Part shown: in pieces, positions 1 through 8,358 of the stretch
Numbering within the stretch: the stretch's first letter is position 1
Layout of the letters: each line of letters opens with the position of its first letter
Assembly: GCF_001999245.1 (NCBI RefSeq)
Contig: NZ_CP019630.1
Span: 4,121,001-4,185,000 of the forward strand
DNA: 64,000 nt
Direction: 5' to 3'
Origin: Roseibium algicola
GTDB lineage: Bacteria > Pseudomonadota > Alphaproteobacteria > Rhizobiales > Stappiaceae
Program-made: the position numbers and the translations under genes
The notes under the pieces: generated by a model
The model's input: the letters and a program-made list of their open reading frames with translations, nothing else
Database searches by the model: none
What the model was told of the DNA's origin: nothing

Positions 1-1
1 A

Positions 2-610
2 GTTCTCGGTGCTCTGTCGATCTTCATGCTCGGGATTTTTGGAACCGGTATTGCTGCCGGGCTAGTATCCGGCGCGCCGCAACTCGGCGCCGGCACTGTC
101 GCTGGTTCCGCTGCAGGGCTGTTACTTGGCGGAGCAGCTGCGGGCGGTGTTGCGCTCGGAGCAGGCGGCGCTGTTGCTTCGGGTGGTGTCGGCGCGACGC
201 GCGCAGCCGCGGCGATGGCCGGCGGCGCAACAGCTTCGTTTCAGATGAGCAAGACTGCTTCAGGGGAAACCGGTGCAGCCGGGATTGCCGCAGGGGTCGC
301 GGGTGTCGTGCGTGCGGGAGCAGGGACGATTGGCCTTGGCGCCCGGAAACTGGCGACGAGTGCGACGAGCGGAATACGTGACTCGTATGAAAATGGAGAA
401 CGCGCCGCTTCTTCTACCTCCGGTACCGCGGAAGCCAATGCCACGCGGAATAGCCCAGGCGAACCCGCAAAATCCGGAGCACCTGACTGGGCACATCGGC
501 TCCGCCGCGAACAAAGGCTGAGAGAAGGTGTGACCATCGCCGCCCATACCCTGCGCGACGGTGACCGGCCCGTCTCCGGCGACACTCCTAAACTTGATCC
601 CAATGACTAA
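2..610 (+). CDS. trbL: Conjugal transfer protein TrbL, C-terminal part (5' end outside window)
   Basis: TrbL is an integral inner-membrane component of the type IV secretion (mating-pair formation) channel, related to VirB6. Only the C-terminal ~200 codons are visible; the frame is open from base 2, so the start lies upstream. The visible part begins with a hydrophobic stretch, continues through a long Ala/Gly-rich region, and ends in a charged hydrophilic tail (around 'HRLRREQRLREG'), as in TrbL/VirB6 of P-type systems. It is followed after 10 bases by trbF, in the conserved order trbL-trbF-trbG-trbI. Assignment rests on composition plus unambiguous neighbours. Confidence 0.85.
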   Translation, partial: VLGALSIFMLGIFGTGIAAGLVSGAPQLGAGTVAGSAAGLLLGGAAAGGVALGAGGAVASGGVGATRAAAAMAGGATASFQMSKTASGETGAAGIAAGVAGVVRAGAGTIGLGARKLATSATSGIRDSYENGERAASSTSGTAEANATRNSPGEPAKSGAPDWAHRLRREQRLREGVTIAAHTLRDGDRPVSGDTPKLDPND

Positions 611-620
611 GAGGCGAGCG

Positions 621-1319
621 ATGTTCTTCAAGCGAGCAACCATCTCCTACGGCAGGACGCCGGAACCCGAAACGCCGTACCAGAAGGCAGCTCAGGTCTG
701 GGACGAGCGGATCGGATCCGCGCGCGTCCAGGCACGAAACTGGCGCCTGATGGCCTTCGGTTGCCTGGTTCTCGCCGGCGGACTCTCCTTTGGTGTCGCC
801 TGGCAAACCGGCCACAGCACAGTCACGCCTTACGTTGTCGAGGTCGATCGGCTGGGTGAAGTGAAGGCAATTGGACCGGCGCTCGAAGCCTATTCGCCAA
901 GCGATGCACAGATTGCATGGCACCTCGCCCGGTTCATCGAGAACGTCCGCTCGTTGTCGATAGACCCGATCATTGTCCGCGAGAACTGGTTGGCTGCCTA
1001 TGACGTCACGACCACTGAAGCTGCAAATACACTGAACGAATTTGCGCGACAGAACGATCCCTTCGGCAAGGTCGGCACGAAGACGGTCACCGTCGAGGTG
1101 ACAAGCGTTGTGCGCTCCTCGCCAGAGAGCTTCGATATTCGCTGGCGTGAGGAAGAGTTCGAGAACGGAACGCTCGGCGCCACGACCCATCACCGGGCTG
1201 TCGTGACGGTCATCGTCAAGCCACCCCGTACCGAAGCTGCTCTGAGGCGGAACCCGCTCGGCATTTACGTCCACGCGGTGAACTGGAGCCGCGAACTCAC
1301 TCCCAAAGAAGAAAAGTGA
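621..1319 (+). CDS. trbF: Conjugal transfer protein TrbF (VirB8-like)
   Basis: TrbF is a bitopic inner-membrane protein of the P-type conjugation channel, the counterpart of VirB8, which scaffolds the channel from the periplasmic side. The 232-residue product has a short cytoplasmic N-terminus ('ETPYQKAAQVWDERIG', typical of TrbF), one membrane segment at about residues 35-55, and a periplasmic domain. The start at 621 is chosen over an in-frame ATG at 561 because it follows a GAGGCGAG ribosome-binding sequence and leaves trbL intact. The stop overlaps the next ATG (ATGA), indicating translational coupling to trbG. Confidence 0.92.
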   Translation: MFFKRATISYGRTPEPETPYQKAAQVWDERIGSARVQARNWRLMAFGCLVLAGGLSFGVAWQTGHSTVTPYVVEVDRLGEVKAIGPALEAYSPSDAQIAWHLARFIENVRSLSIDPIIVRENWLAAYDVTTTEAANTLNEFARQNDPFGKVGTKTVTVEVTSVVRSSPESFDIRWREEEFENGTLGATTHHRAVVTVIVKPPRTEAALRRNPLGIYVHAVNWSRELTPKEEK

Positions 1320-2356
1320 TGAAACTGATGAAGAGACTGATCTTTCTTTGTGTTTCCGTCAGCCTTGGTGCTTGCACCCAAAAGCAGTTGCCACCGGAAA
1401 TCGATTTCGACGCAGCCACCTTCGATCAGGCGAGCCTTACTGTCGACCCTCCGGGTCCGGTAACGATTGTTGAAAAGCCAAAACTTCTGCCTTTGCCGGG
1501 ACAGATGAAAAAGGCGCCGGGCATCGTCAGAAAAACCAAGGATGAGCGGACACCGGAAGAACGTATCGCATCCGCCAACGAGGCCGCGAAAATCGAGCCA
1601 ACCGGGGGCGGCTATATCAACGCGATCCAGATCTATCCATACGTCGAAGGCGCGCTCTATCAGCTCTACACTGCTCCGGAACAGCTCAGCGACATCGCAC
1701 TCCAAACCGGTGAGGCAATTGTTGCTGTATCTGCCGGCGATACTGTCCGATGGGTCATCGGGGATACGGTGAGCGGGACAGGGGACAAGGCTCGTGCCCA
1801 TGTGCTGGTGAAACCGATTAAAGAAGGTTTGAAAACCAACCTGGTCATCATCACCGACAGGCGCACTTATCATCTGGAACTGACCAGCGACACCGAAACC
1901 TATATGGCGTCGGTTTCCTGGCACTATCCGCGCGACGAGCTCCTGGCGCTCCAGCGCCGCAACGTTCAGGCACACTCAGCCGCGGAAATCGTTGCTGACC
2001 GGGGCCTTCGCCTGGATCAGCTGAAATTCCGCTACCGACTGAGCGGTGATACGCCGTCCTGGCGTCCGGTGCGGGTCTTCGATGACACACACAAGGTCTA
2101 TATCCAATTTCCGGAAAGACTGGATCAGGGGGAGGCGCCACCGCTTTTCGTCGTCGGGCCCAATGGCGAGAACCAGCTCGTCAATTACCGGGTCAATGGC
2201 AGCTATTACATCGTCGACCGGCTCTTTGCCGCGGCGGAATTGCGTCTTGGGACCAAGCCTCAGCAGGTTGTCCGCATCACCCGTTCAGACGGCCGGCCTG
2301 CCGGACGACGCTCGCTATTCGGGTTCCTTGCTGGTGATAAGAGGGGAGCCAGATGA
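1319..2356 (+). CDS. trbG: Conjugal transfer lipoprotein TrbG (VirB9-like)
   Basis: TrbG is the VirB9 counterpart that forms the outer-membrane core complex with TrbI (VirB10). The 345-residue protein begins with a lipoprotein signal peptide: two lysines, a hydrophobic stretch and the lipobox LGAC, putting the acylated Cys at residue 19. The C-terminal half carries VirB9-type beta-domain sequence ('YHLELTSDTETYMASVSWHYP', 'NGSYYIVDRLFAAAELRLG'). The ATG at 1319 overlaps the trbF stop, and a GTG at 1316 is an alternative start. Its own TGA overlaps the trbI ATG. Confidence 0.93.
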   Translation: MKLMKRLIFLCVSVSLGACTQKQLPPEIDFDAATFDQASLTVDPPGPVTIVEKPKLLPLPGQMKKAPGIVRKTKDERTPEERIASANEAAKIEPTGGGYINAIQIYPYVEGALYQLYTAPEQLSDIALQTGEAIVAVSAGDTVRWVIGDTVSGTGDKARAHVLVKPIKEGLKTNLVIITDRRTYHLELTSDTETYMASVSWHYPRDELLALQRRNVQAHSAAEIVADRGLRLDQLKFRYRLSGDTPSWRPVRVFDDTHKVYIQFPERLDQGEAPPLFVVGPNGENQLVNYRVNGSYYIVDRLFAAAELRLGTKPQQVVRITRSDGRPAGRRSLFGFLAGDKRGAR

Positions 2357-3648
2357 GTTCAGATACAATTGGCGCCACACCTAAACTTGATCCTGAAGAT
2401 CTCGAATTGCGCGCAAGGCCCAGACCTGTGAAGCGGATCAATCGGCGTTTGCTGTTTCTGCTTTCGAGTGCCGGTCTGGTGTTGATTTCAGGTGCGGTTT
2501 TCGTAGCGCTCGATCCGCCGCAGATCCTTGACCGCCCAGGAACTGGCAAGGAACTCTACCGAACCGAAAATCATCCTACGCCCGACGGTTTTGATCAGCT
2601 TCCGAGCAGCTACAGCGATCTTGCGCCGAAGATTAAGCTAGGACCACCTCTGCCGGGTGATCTAGGGACCGGGTTTGTGCGGGCAGAGCGGGATCTCGGC
2701 GTCCGGACGGCACCGGAGTTGCCCTTCCGTCCTGACCCGGAAGCAGATGCCGCTCGCGCCGATCGAATTCGTCTGGCGCGGCTGGCGCAACAGGGGCGGG
2801 AATCCGGCGTCTTTTTCCAGCTCAACACCAAGTCCGTTGGAACCGGCAGCCAACTGGGTTTGAGTGTGTCACCGGTTGACCAGCCGGACACCTTAAGCTC
2901 GAACCGAACACAGTCGCCGAGGTACTCATTTCAACCGGTCTCTGGTCAAACGGATCCGTTCGAAATTGACACCGGGTCAGACCAAAATGGGCAGCTTCAC
3001 AAGCAGGCGTTTCTGAACGGTGGGGTCGAAGACGACATCTATAGCAAGCACAGTTTGCAGGAACCGCTTTCACCTTATCAGCTCATGGCCGGAACCGTCA
3101 TTTCGGCAAGCCTGGTAACCGGTTTGAATTCTGATCTGCCCGGCAAGGTGATCGCGCAAGTCACAAGCAATGTCTACGACAGTTGGACGGGACAGCATTT
3201 GCTCGTCCCACAAGGTTCACGTCTCATCGGCACATACGACAGTCAGATATCGTTCGGTCAGGACAGGGCGCTTGTTGTTTGGCAGCGCATAATAATGCCG
3301 GATGGATCCTCCATCGTGATCGATAACCTGCCGGCAACCGACACCACCGGGTATGCGGGGCTTCACGATAAGGTAGACTTTCACACGTGGCGGCTGCTGA
3401 AAGGAATAGCCTTGTCGACGCTATTGGGCGTCGGCAGTGAGCAGACCTTCGGCCAGGATGAGCGCGATCTGGTCGAGGCGCTCAGAAGTTCGATCCAGGA
3501 TAGTGCCAACCAGGTTGGGCAGAGCCTGGCTGAACGCAATCTCAACATTCAGCCGACCATCACAATACGTCCCGGTTGGCCACTCAGGATCATCGTGCAC
3601 AAGGATGTTGTGCTGAAACCCTACGGCCAACAGGGAGGAGCACAATGA
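2353..3648 (+). CDS. trbI: Conjugal transfer protein TrbI (VirB10-like)
   Basis: TrbI is the VirB10 counterpart that spans from the inner membrane to the outer-membrane core of the mating channel. The 431-residue protein has a cytoplasmic N-terminus, a membrane segment at about residues 34-54, a Pro-rich periplasmic linker, and a C-terminal VirB10-type domain from about residue 235 ('YQLMAGTVISASLVTGLNSD', 'GKVIAQVTSNVYDSWTG', 'LLVPQGSRLIGTYDS'). It is coupled to trbG and to the next gene by 4-base ATGA overlaps, so this is one operon. Confidence 0.95.
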   Translation: MSSDTIGATPKLDPEDLELRARPRPVKRINRRLLFLLSSAGLVLISGAVFVALDPPQILDRPGTGKELYRTENHPTPDGFDQLPSSYSDLAPKIKLGPPLPGDLGTGFVRAERDLGVRTAPELPFRPDPEADAARADRIRLARLAQQGRESGVFFQLNTKSVGTGSQLGLSVSPVDQPDTLSSNRTQSPRYSFQPVSGQTDPFEIDTGSDQNGQLHKQAFLNGGVEDDIYSKHSLQEPLSPYQLMAGTVISASLVTGLNSDLPGKVIAQVTSNVYDSWTGQHLLVPQGSRLIGTYDSQISFGQDRALVVWQRIIMPDGSSIVIDNLPATDTTGYAGLHDKVDFHTWRLLKGIALSTLLGVGSEQTFGQDERDLVEALRSSIQDSANQVGQSLAERNLNIQPTITIRPGWPLRIIVHKDVVLKPYGQQGGAQ

Positions 3649-3902
3649 CATTGAAACTGGGCAAGCTCCCTGATCGTGAGGCCGTAAAAATTACCTTCAC
3701 CGCTGACGTCGAGCTGAAAAAAGCCTTGAACGATTACGCTGAAATCTACCGGCAGGCCTATGGGCAAAAGGAAACCGTTTCTGACCTGATCCCATTCATG
3801 CTTACGTCGTTCATGGACGCGGATGCCGGATTTAAGCGAGCGCGAAAACAACTTGCCGAAAGGCGGTCTCAATCTTCGCAAGATCAATTTCAGGAGACTT
3901 GA
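3645..3902 (+). CDS. DUF2274 family protein of trb operon
   Basis: This 85-residue soluble, helical protein matches the DUF2274 family, which is regularly encoded directly after trbI in alpha- and gammaproteobacterial conjugative elements. Its N-terminus is 'MTLKLGKLPDREAVKIT', followed by 'LKKALNDYAEIY', as expected for the family. The start at 3645 overlaps the trbI stop and follows a GGGAGGAG ribosome-binding site. The molecular role is unknown; a part in the mating apparatus or its control is inferred only from position. Confidence 0.85.
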   Translation: MTLKLGKLPDREAVKITFTADVELKKALNDYAEIYRQAYGQKETVSDLIPFMLTSFMDADAGFKRARKQLAERRSQSSQDQFQET

Positions 3903-3904
3903 AA

Positions 3905-4213
3905 ATGGCGACCATCGGCAGTTTCACCGCCAGTAAAGACGGCTACATGGGCACAATCCGAACGCTGACCATCAACGTTAAAGCCAGCATTGTCGCCAAT
4001 GACAAGAAAGCTTCTGAAGGTGCGCCAGATTTCCGGGTCTATGCCGGCCCCGCTGAACTTGGCGCTGCGTGGAAATCGAAAACCAATGACAACCAGTCCA
4101 GAGAGTACCTAAGTGTGCTGTTGGACGATCCGAGCTTTTCCAATCCGATCCGAGCGGCCCTTTTTGAGGAAGAAGGCACGGCGTTCTTGGTGTGGAACAG
4201 GCGGGAAGGATGA
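3905..4213 (+). CDS. DUF736 family protein
   Basis: The 102-residue protein matches DUF736. It begins 'MATIGSFTASKDGYMGTIRT', has the family centre 'APDFRVYAG..ELGAAW', and ends with a 'YLSVLLDDPSF..PIRAALF' block. DUF736 proteins are common cargo of rhizobial and related conjugative elements and plasmids. Their biochemical function is not established. The ATG at 3905 is preceded by CAGGAGACTTGAAA, a good ribosome-binding site; an in-frame TTG at 3899 is less likely. It is the last gene of the trb-side operon before the defence cargo. Confidence 0.88.
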   Translation: MATIGSFTASKDGYMGTIRTLTINVKASIVANDKKASEGAPDFRVYAGPAELGAAWKSKTNDNQSREYLSVLLDDPSFSNPIRAALFEEEGTAFLVWNRREG

Positions 4214-4535
4214 TAGGCAAGTTTGGGGCTGTGAAAAGACTGTCGGCTTACGTGATCCGATCGCGAATAGCTGACATTCATTGGCCCTAGTTGTGGTGAC
4301 GATTCCGGCCCGAACCTTCCGTTCATCTATCCATAGCAGTGTCGCTGTGCGGCCCACCAGACCGACCTTTCGCTGCGAGCGCAAACTCTTAGGCAGATCA
4401 CCAACCAACGTCAGCGCGTACCAACTGATATTTTGGGTCGGGTCTGCGAACTGACCCCTGAGCTAATTTCGACTTTGGTGGAGCTATCGTGCTCATTTTG
4501 TTGCCAAGACAAATAGCTCTCAAGTTAGTAATTCC
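4214..4535 (+). other. Gene-free 322 bases between trb region and defence cargo
   Basis: No reading frame here has a plausible start, ribosome site or recognisable product on either strand. It separates two convergent units (DUF736 on plus, short Argonaute on minus), so it should contain the ends of both transcripts, but no clear GC-rich hairpin with a T tract is visible. It probably marks the junction where the defence genes were inserted into the element. Confidence 0.5.
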
Positions 4536-5996
4536 TCAGATGTACTTTCGGTAGTCCGAGCTTACTGATTGTCCCTCACCAAGGTATTTGAGCACCTCGC
4601 CGACCTTCCGTGCGGCCCGGATTGGAATGGGCAGTTTCTGATTTATCTGCGTTGAATTCCAATTGATCTTTGTCAGCGAAAACACTTCGTCTGCGATCTG
4701 CGTAACGGTACTTTCGCTCGATTCATGCGGACATAGAAGCAGGGGGTTGGGGACATACTGACCTGGATAGGTCCCATAATAGGGGATGCTCCCATTGGTG
4801 TAGAGCAAACCCTTTCCATCGAGATCGATGAAGGTTCCGCGCAGGACAGGATAGTCTCCATCGCGAAGGACTTTCGCTGAGTAGTGCTCCTGTACCCATA
4901 CGAGGTCACGCAGCTCTGCGCCACATTCGTCCAGCGCTTCCAAGAACCCATCTGCTTCTTCATCGCGGAAACGCGATGTCTTCATGATGATGACTCTTGC
5001 TGGATAGTGCTTGTGGTGCGCCCGGTACGCGCTCAGAACGTTCTTGACGAGCTCATAGGCGTCCTCCTGCTCCATATAGGGGTGCTTACCCCGAGATTCA
5101 GTTTGGGCTCGCCCCCCTTTCAAAATGAACCCTTTGCCGCGCTCGTCGAACATTTGTGCCGCACTCGTCCAAAGCTGCTGACCATCAATGTCTCGATAGA
5201 AGCTGATGCCGATGTAGCAAGCCTTGTACTCCCCCTCTTGCGGTTGTCGACGCCACGGAACACGGCCACTGCCCTTGTAGTAAAGGGTTGTTAGCAGGTT
5301 CCAGCTGCGCCCTGCTTCATCCTGTATCTTGCGATCGGCAGATTCCTTGATTTTTCGAGGTATCTTCGCCGTGTCGTCAAGTACATCCTCCCAGACAATC
5401 TGGATGGAGAAGTTCAAGGGCATTGCCCTGGCCTTGAGCAATCCGCGAAAGTTCGGTGCGTCTGATCCGCCGCTGTCTTCCTTCTCGGTGGTGGATTTCG
5501 CTTCGACCTTCGCTCCCCAAACCCGTTCGATCAGTCGTACCGGGAGAGCGACCATGGCGACATCAGGTCGATCTCCGCTATCTTCCAGAACCTGCAGCCT
5601 TTCGCAGATCATCTCCACAGCCAACTCGACCGCCTTATTGTGGTCCGGCTCTTTGATCACCTTGTCGATCTGTGACTTGGAAAGTGCCTCAACTGAATGT
5701 TCGCCAATTTCGAACCCGCATCTGAAGGGGTTTTGGTTCTTCAGTCCCGGGAAATCCGGGTGAAGATTTGGGTGCTTTTGTGTGTTGCCCTCAAACCCGT
5801 CCGTTGCTGCCTCCATAAAAGCCTTGGCATCTTCAATGGTCTTTGAACTACCGACGACGCCAATCTTGATGACCTCACCGACATACGTCTGATGTGGACC
5901 GGCATCACTCAGACCCAACCTTGGGTCAGGATGACTGTGCCTGTCTCCAAATTCGAGCAATGGCTCATCAAAAATCTTGCCTGTAAATTCAGTCAA
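4536..5996 (-). CDS. Short prokaryotic Argonaute (MID-PIWI), SPARDA partner
   Basis: This is predicted to be the guide-binding subunit of a short prokaryotic Argonaute defence system. The 486 residues cover only MID and PIWI domains, with no N or PAZ domain, the usual short-pAgo size. The N-terminus '[14 protein letters not shown]' and '[11 protein letters not shown]' match the family. MID features are R184, K188 and Q199, the likely guide 5'-phosphate pocket, followed by '[16 protein letters not shown]' at 233-248. In PIWI the first catalytic Asp position (YIGIS, residues 261-265) is Ser265, so slicing should be lost, as in other short pAgos. The chosen TTG at 5996 begins the homologous sequence, follows GGAGGGACTTCAGC, and overlaps the upstream nuclease-APAZ stop; no ATG fits. 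Family assignment is from sequence pattern only. Confidence 0.85.
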   Translation of the reverse strand: MTEFTGKIFDEPLLEFGDRHSHPDPRLGLSDAGPHQTYVGEVIKIGVVGSSKTIEDAKAFMEAATDGFEGNTQKHPNLHPDFPGLKNQNPFRCGFEIGEHSVEALSKSQIDKVIKEPDHNKAVELAVEMICERLQVLEDSGDRPDVAMVALPVRLIERVWGAKVEAKSTTEKEDSGGSDAPNFRGLLKARAMPLNFSIQIVWEDVLDDTAKIPRKIKESADRKIQDEAGRSWNLLTTLYYKGSGRVPWRRQPQEGEYKACYIGISFYRDIDGQQLWTSAAQMFDERGKGFILKGGRAQTESRGKHPYMEQEDAYELVKNVLSAYRAHHKHYPARVIIMKTSRFRDEEADGFLEALDECGAELRDLVWVQEHYSAKVLRDGDYPVLRGTFIDLDGKGLLYTNGSIPYYGTYPGQYVPNPLLLCPHESSESTVTQIADEVFSLTKINWNSTQINQKLPIPIRAARKVGEVLKYLGEGQSVSSDYRKYI

Positions 5997-7323
5997 GCTG
6001 AAGTCCCTCCAGCAAATCGTCTTCTGACTCACTACCCTTCTTGGATTTCGACGATGCCCAGGCCTTTTCGGGGACTGTTGTGGGCAAGCTGACAGACGGG
6101 GGCGGGCCGAACCCGAGGTACTTTTCACCTGAGTGATACGATCCAAAAAGATCGTCTTTGGGCACCTCGCTGCCAGACAGGAAGCGATGCCACATGATCA
6201 CCTGACCACGGAGAGACGCGTTGTTGTCGAGACGTTTCTTCCCCGCCAAAAGTGCGGCCGGATATGAATGTGGGATAAATCCATTGGTTGTGAAATGATA
6301 TGTTGGACTCAAAATCAGGAACCACTGGTCAAGCATCAATTCGAACCGAGCGGAGAATGCATGGTGACGAACAAAGGCGATCCTGTCTTCGTCCTTTTTA
6401 TCCTTGACCGCGTTGACGACATCAGCCTCTGCCCGGTTCACCGTGGACTGATATTTGAACACTCGACTTTGATTCTCGACTTCCGCCAGGAAGTAGAAAA
6501 TTTTCCGTTCTTTGTCCCATCCCAAATCGCGACCAAACTGGTGTCGTAGGACTTGTTTCAGCAAAAAAGAGAAATTGTTTTGCTCATTGATGTCTTCGTG
6601 AAACGCGATCATAGATGTTTCGATTGCTTCAACCTGATCCTCATCCACGATCTGCGCGGTGCATTCTTCTCGCGGGTCATGGAATGACCAGAAAGTTCGA
6701 CCCTTTATGGCCCAATCAAAACGAGGCGATTCATCTCCATCAAACAGGATCGCCATGGCTTGTTTTGATGTGTACGGCGTGGACGCAACGAAGATTTCGT
6801 TAGGTAGCTTGATTGGAAGCATGTTCACCAGGGCTTCTTCGCCGCCACCCAAAGGTGGGACATAGTAGCCATGTCCGGCTTTGGGCACAGTCAGTTGGGC
6901 GAGGCTGTCGGCCGACTGATGGTTTAGAAGATCCGCATTTTTGTCAAAGACCAGTTTTCGCTCATCCACGCTGAACGCATTCGGTATCTCCTTCCAGTAG
7001 AAGGTTTCATCGGACCGGCGATACAAAACCAGGATGACAGGCAGATTTGAATTACGCCAATAGTGAAGGTCTTCGGTTCGAAGCAAATAAGTAAAACCTT
7101 CGTCGGTCTCATTGGAGTATTTCGCCTTGTCTCTGGCTTTGACCTGTACAGCGATCATTTTCGCCAGAGGCGTTCCATCGTCCATGACCTCAGCGATACC
7201 ATCTATGCCCGCTTCCAGACGCGATCGCCCATCGAACTGAAATCCAATATTTAAGAAACGGGTCTTGGCGGCTGACTCGCCGATTTCTCCTATGAGTTGA
7301 CTATCTGTGATCCTTTTTGACAT
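5989..7323 (-). CDS. DUF4365 nuclease-APAZ fusion (DREN-APAZ), SPARDA effector
   Basis: This is predicted to be the effector nuclease of a SPARDA-type short Argonaute system. Residues 1-150 form a DUF4365-type PD-(D/E)xK nuclease: helix '[13 protein letters not shown]' (E13/E16), '[11 protein letters not shown]' with Asp41, and 'IAVQVKARD' with the Q60-x-K62 motif. Residues about 170-444 resemble an APAZ domain ('[18 protein letters not shown]', '[20 protein letters not shown]'), the module that pairs with short Argonautes in place of N-PAZ. In described SPARDA systems, guide-directed target recognition by the Argonaute switches on collateral DNA and RNA cleavage. It is the first gene of a coupled pair. 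The start is ATG 7323, preceded by AGGTGG at short spacing; GTG 7329 is the alternative. An in-frame TAG at 7330 blocks longer forms. Confidence 0.87.
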   Translation of the reverse strand: MSKRITDSQLIGEIGESAAKTRFLNIGFQFDGRSRLEAGIDGIAEVMDDGTPLAKMIAVQVKARDKAKYSNETDEGFTYLLRTEDLHYWRNSNLPVILVLYRRSDETFYWKEIPNAFSVDERKLVFDKNADLLNHQSADSLAQLTVPKAGHGYYVPPLGGGEEALVNMLPIKLPNEIFVASTPYTSKQAMAILFDGDESPRFDWAIKGRTFWSFHDPREECTAQIVDEDQVEAIETSMIAFHEDINEQNNFSFLLKQVLRHQFGRDLGWDKERKIFYFLAEVENQSRVFKYQSTVNRAEADVVNAVKDKKDEDRIAFVRHHAFSARFELMLDQWFLILSPTYHFTTNGFIPHSYPAALLAGKKRLDNNASLRGQVIMWHRFLSGSEVPKDDLFGSYHSGEKYLGFGPPPSVSLPTTVPEKAWASSKSKKGSESEDDLLEGLQLD

Positions 7324-7563
7324 ATCCACCTAATAGAACATTTCAGAAACAAATCCTACAAGGGTTGCAACTTTTTCGCGTAGCCTGCATTTGGTTCTCT
7401 GGGCGCTCGATATCTTTTGCAGCGTATTCGGCCGAAGCACGAGCGACAAAATGACAGAGAAAAACAGTACCGGTGCGAAGTGGAAGGGTTTGAATGCCAC
7501 ATCACCCCAAGTCGGATTCAGCCGGTCCACCACCCGGTCGAACCCGCAAACCTCTAAGGTCGC
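7324..7563. promoter_or_regulatory. Divergent promoter region between the two defence systems
   Basis: These 240 bases separate the minus-strand nuclease-APAZ/Argonaute pair from the plus-strand HamA/HamB pair, so both transcripts must start here or nearby. An 88-codon minus-strand frame fills it but has no ribosome site and no recognisable product. No repressor gene or clear operator palindrome is visible. That the two systems share control is inferred only from the layout. Confidence 0.5.
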
Positions 7564-8358
7564 ATGAACATGCCGGTCACGATCACTCCGATACAAGAAA
7601 AAGACTGTTGGTCCGGATCAACCTGGACGATTGAGGATGAGAACGAACTGGCAGCTTTGATTGCCCGTGTAGCCATCGGACAATCGAGGGTCGTAGAACG
7701 TGTTTTGCGGGCTACAGGTGATTTGCCACATGGCTATCCTAAAGGGGGGTTCGACGGTGCCAGGAAGCTGTTGAGCGTTGCGAAAGGTGACAAGAGCTAC
7801 CACCGGGACGGTTGGGTGTTTCAGGTTATCGCTTGGATTGCAGCGCATCGTTTCGACGATGAAGCACTAATCCGCGCCCCTCAGATGATTATGGCGGACA
7901 AGGGGCTCGATGGACTGATCATCGAGTTTGACGGTGATGGCATTGCCCGTGTGGTTATCTGCGAAGAGAAAGCGACCGAGCACCCCAGGCAAAAGGTCCA
8001 ATCGGCGGTATGGCCGGAGTTTGAGGAGTTCGAGACCGGCGCGCGAGACAATGAGCTTGTTGCATCCGTTACGTCACTATTGGACCGATCCGGTGACCCC
8101 GATCCAGACCATACGGTGGCAAACATCCTGTGGGAAGAAAAAAGAGCGTACCGTGTCGCCGTAACTGTCGGCGAAAATCATTCCTCCCAAAAGGGGCGCA
8201 AACGTCTGTTCAAAGACTATGAGACGAAAGTCTTGGGTAACGTTGATCGGCGACGCGCGGAAACGCTGTTTCTCAAAAACGTGCGCAAGTGGATAAATGA
8301 TCTGGCACAGAAAGCGCTCGCAGAAATCGACGCCGCGGAGGCCGCCAAATATGTATGA
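7564..8358 (+). CDS. HamA-like PD-(D/E)xK nuclease (DUF1837-like), Hachiman-type
   Basis: Predicted nuclease subunit of a Hachiman-like anti-phage system. The 264-residue protein has a DUF1837/HamA-type core: 'MADKGLDGLIIEFDG' with Asp116, then the strand 'VVICEEKATEH' giving Glu134-x-Lys136. The ExK pair sits almost where the catalytic pair of characterised HamA proteins is found (from memory). The second half is helical and charged. The gene overlaps the helicase start by 8 bases, the usual HamA-HamB arrangement. ATG 7564 and ATG 7570 are both possible; the AAGGT at 7556-7560 gives better spacing to 7570. AbpA of the AbpAB system is a related alternative name. Confidence 0.75.
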   Translation: MNMPVTITPIQEKDCWSGSTWTIEDENELAALIARVAIGQSRVVERVLRATGDLPHGYPKGGFDGARKLLSVAKGDKSYHRDGWVFQVIAWIAAHRFDDEALIRAPQMIMADKGLDGLIIEFDGDGIARVVICEEKATEHPRQKVQSAVWPEFEEFETGARDNELVASVTSLLDRSGDPDPDHTVANILWEEKRAYRVAVTVGENHSSQKGRKRLFKDYETKVLGNVDRRRAETLFLKNVRKWINDLAQKALAEIDAAEAAKYV

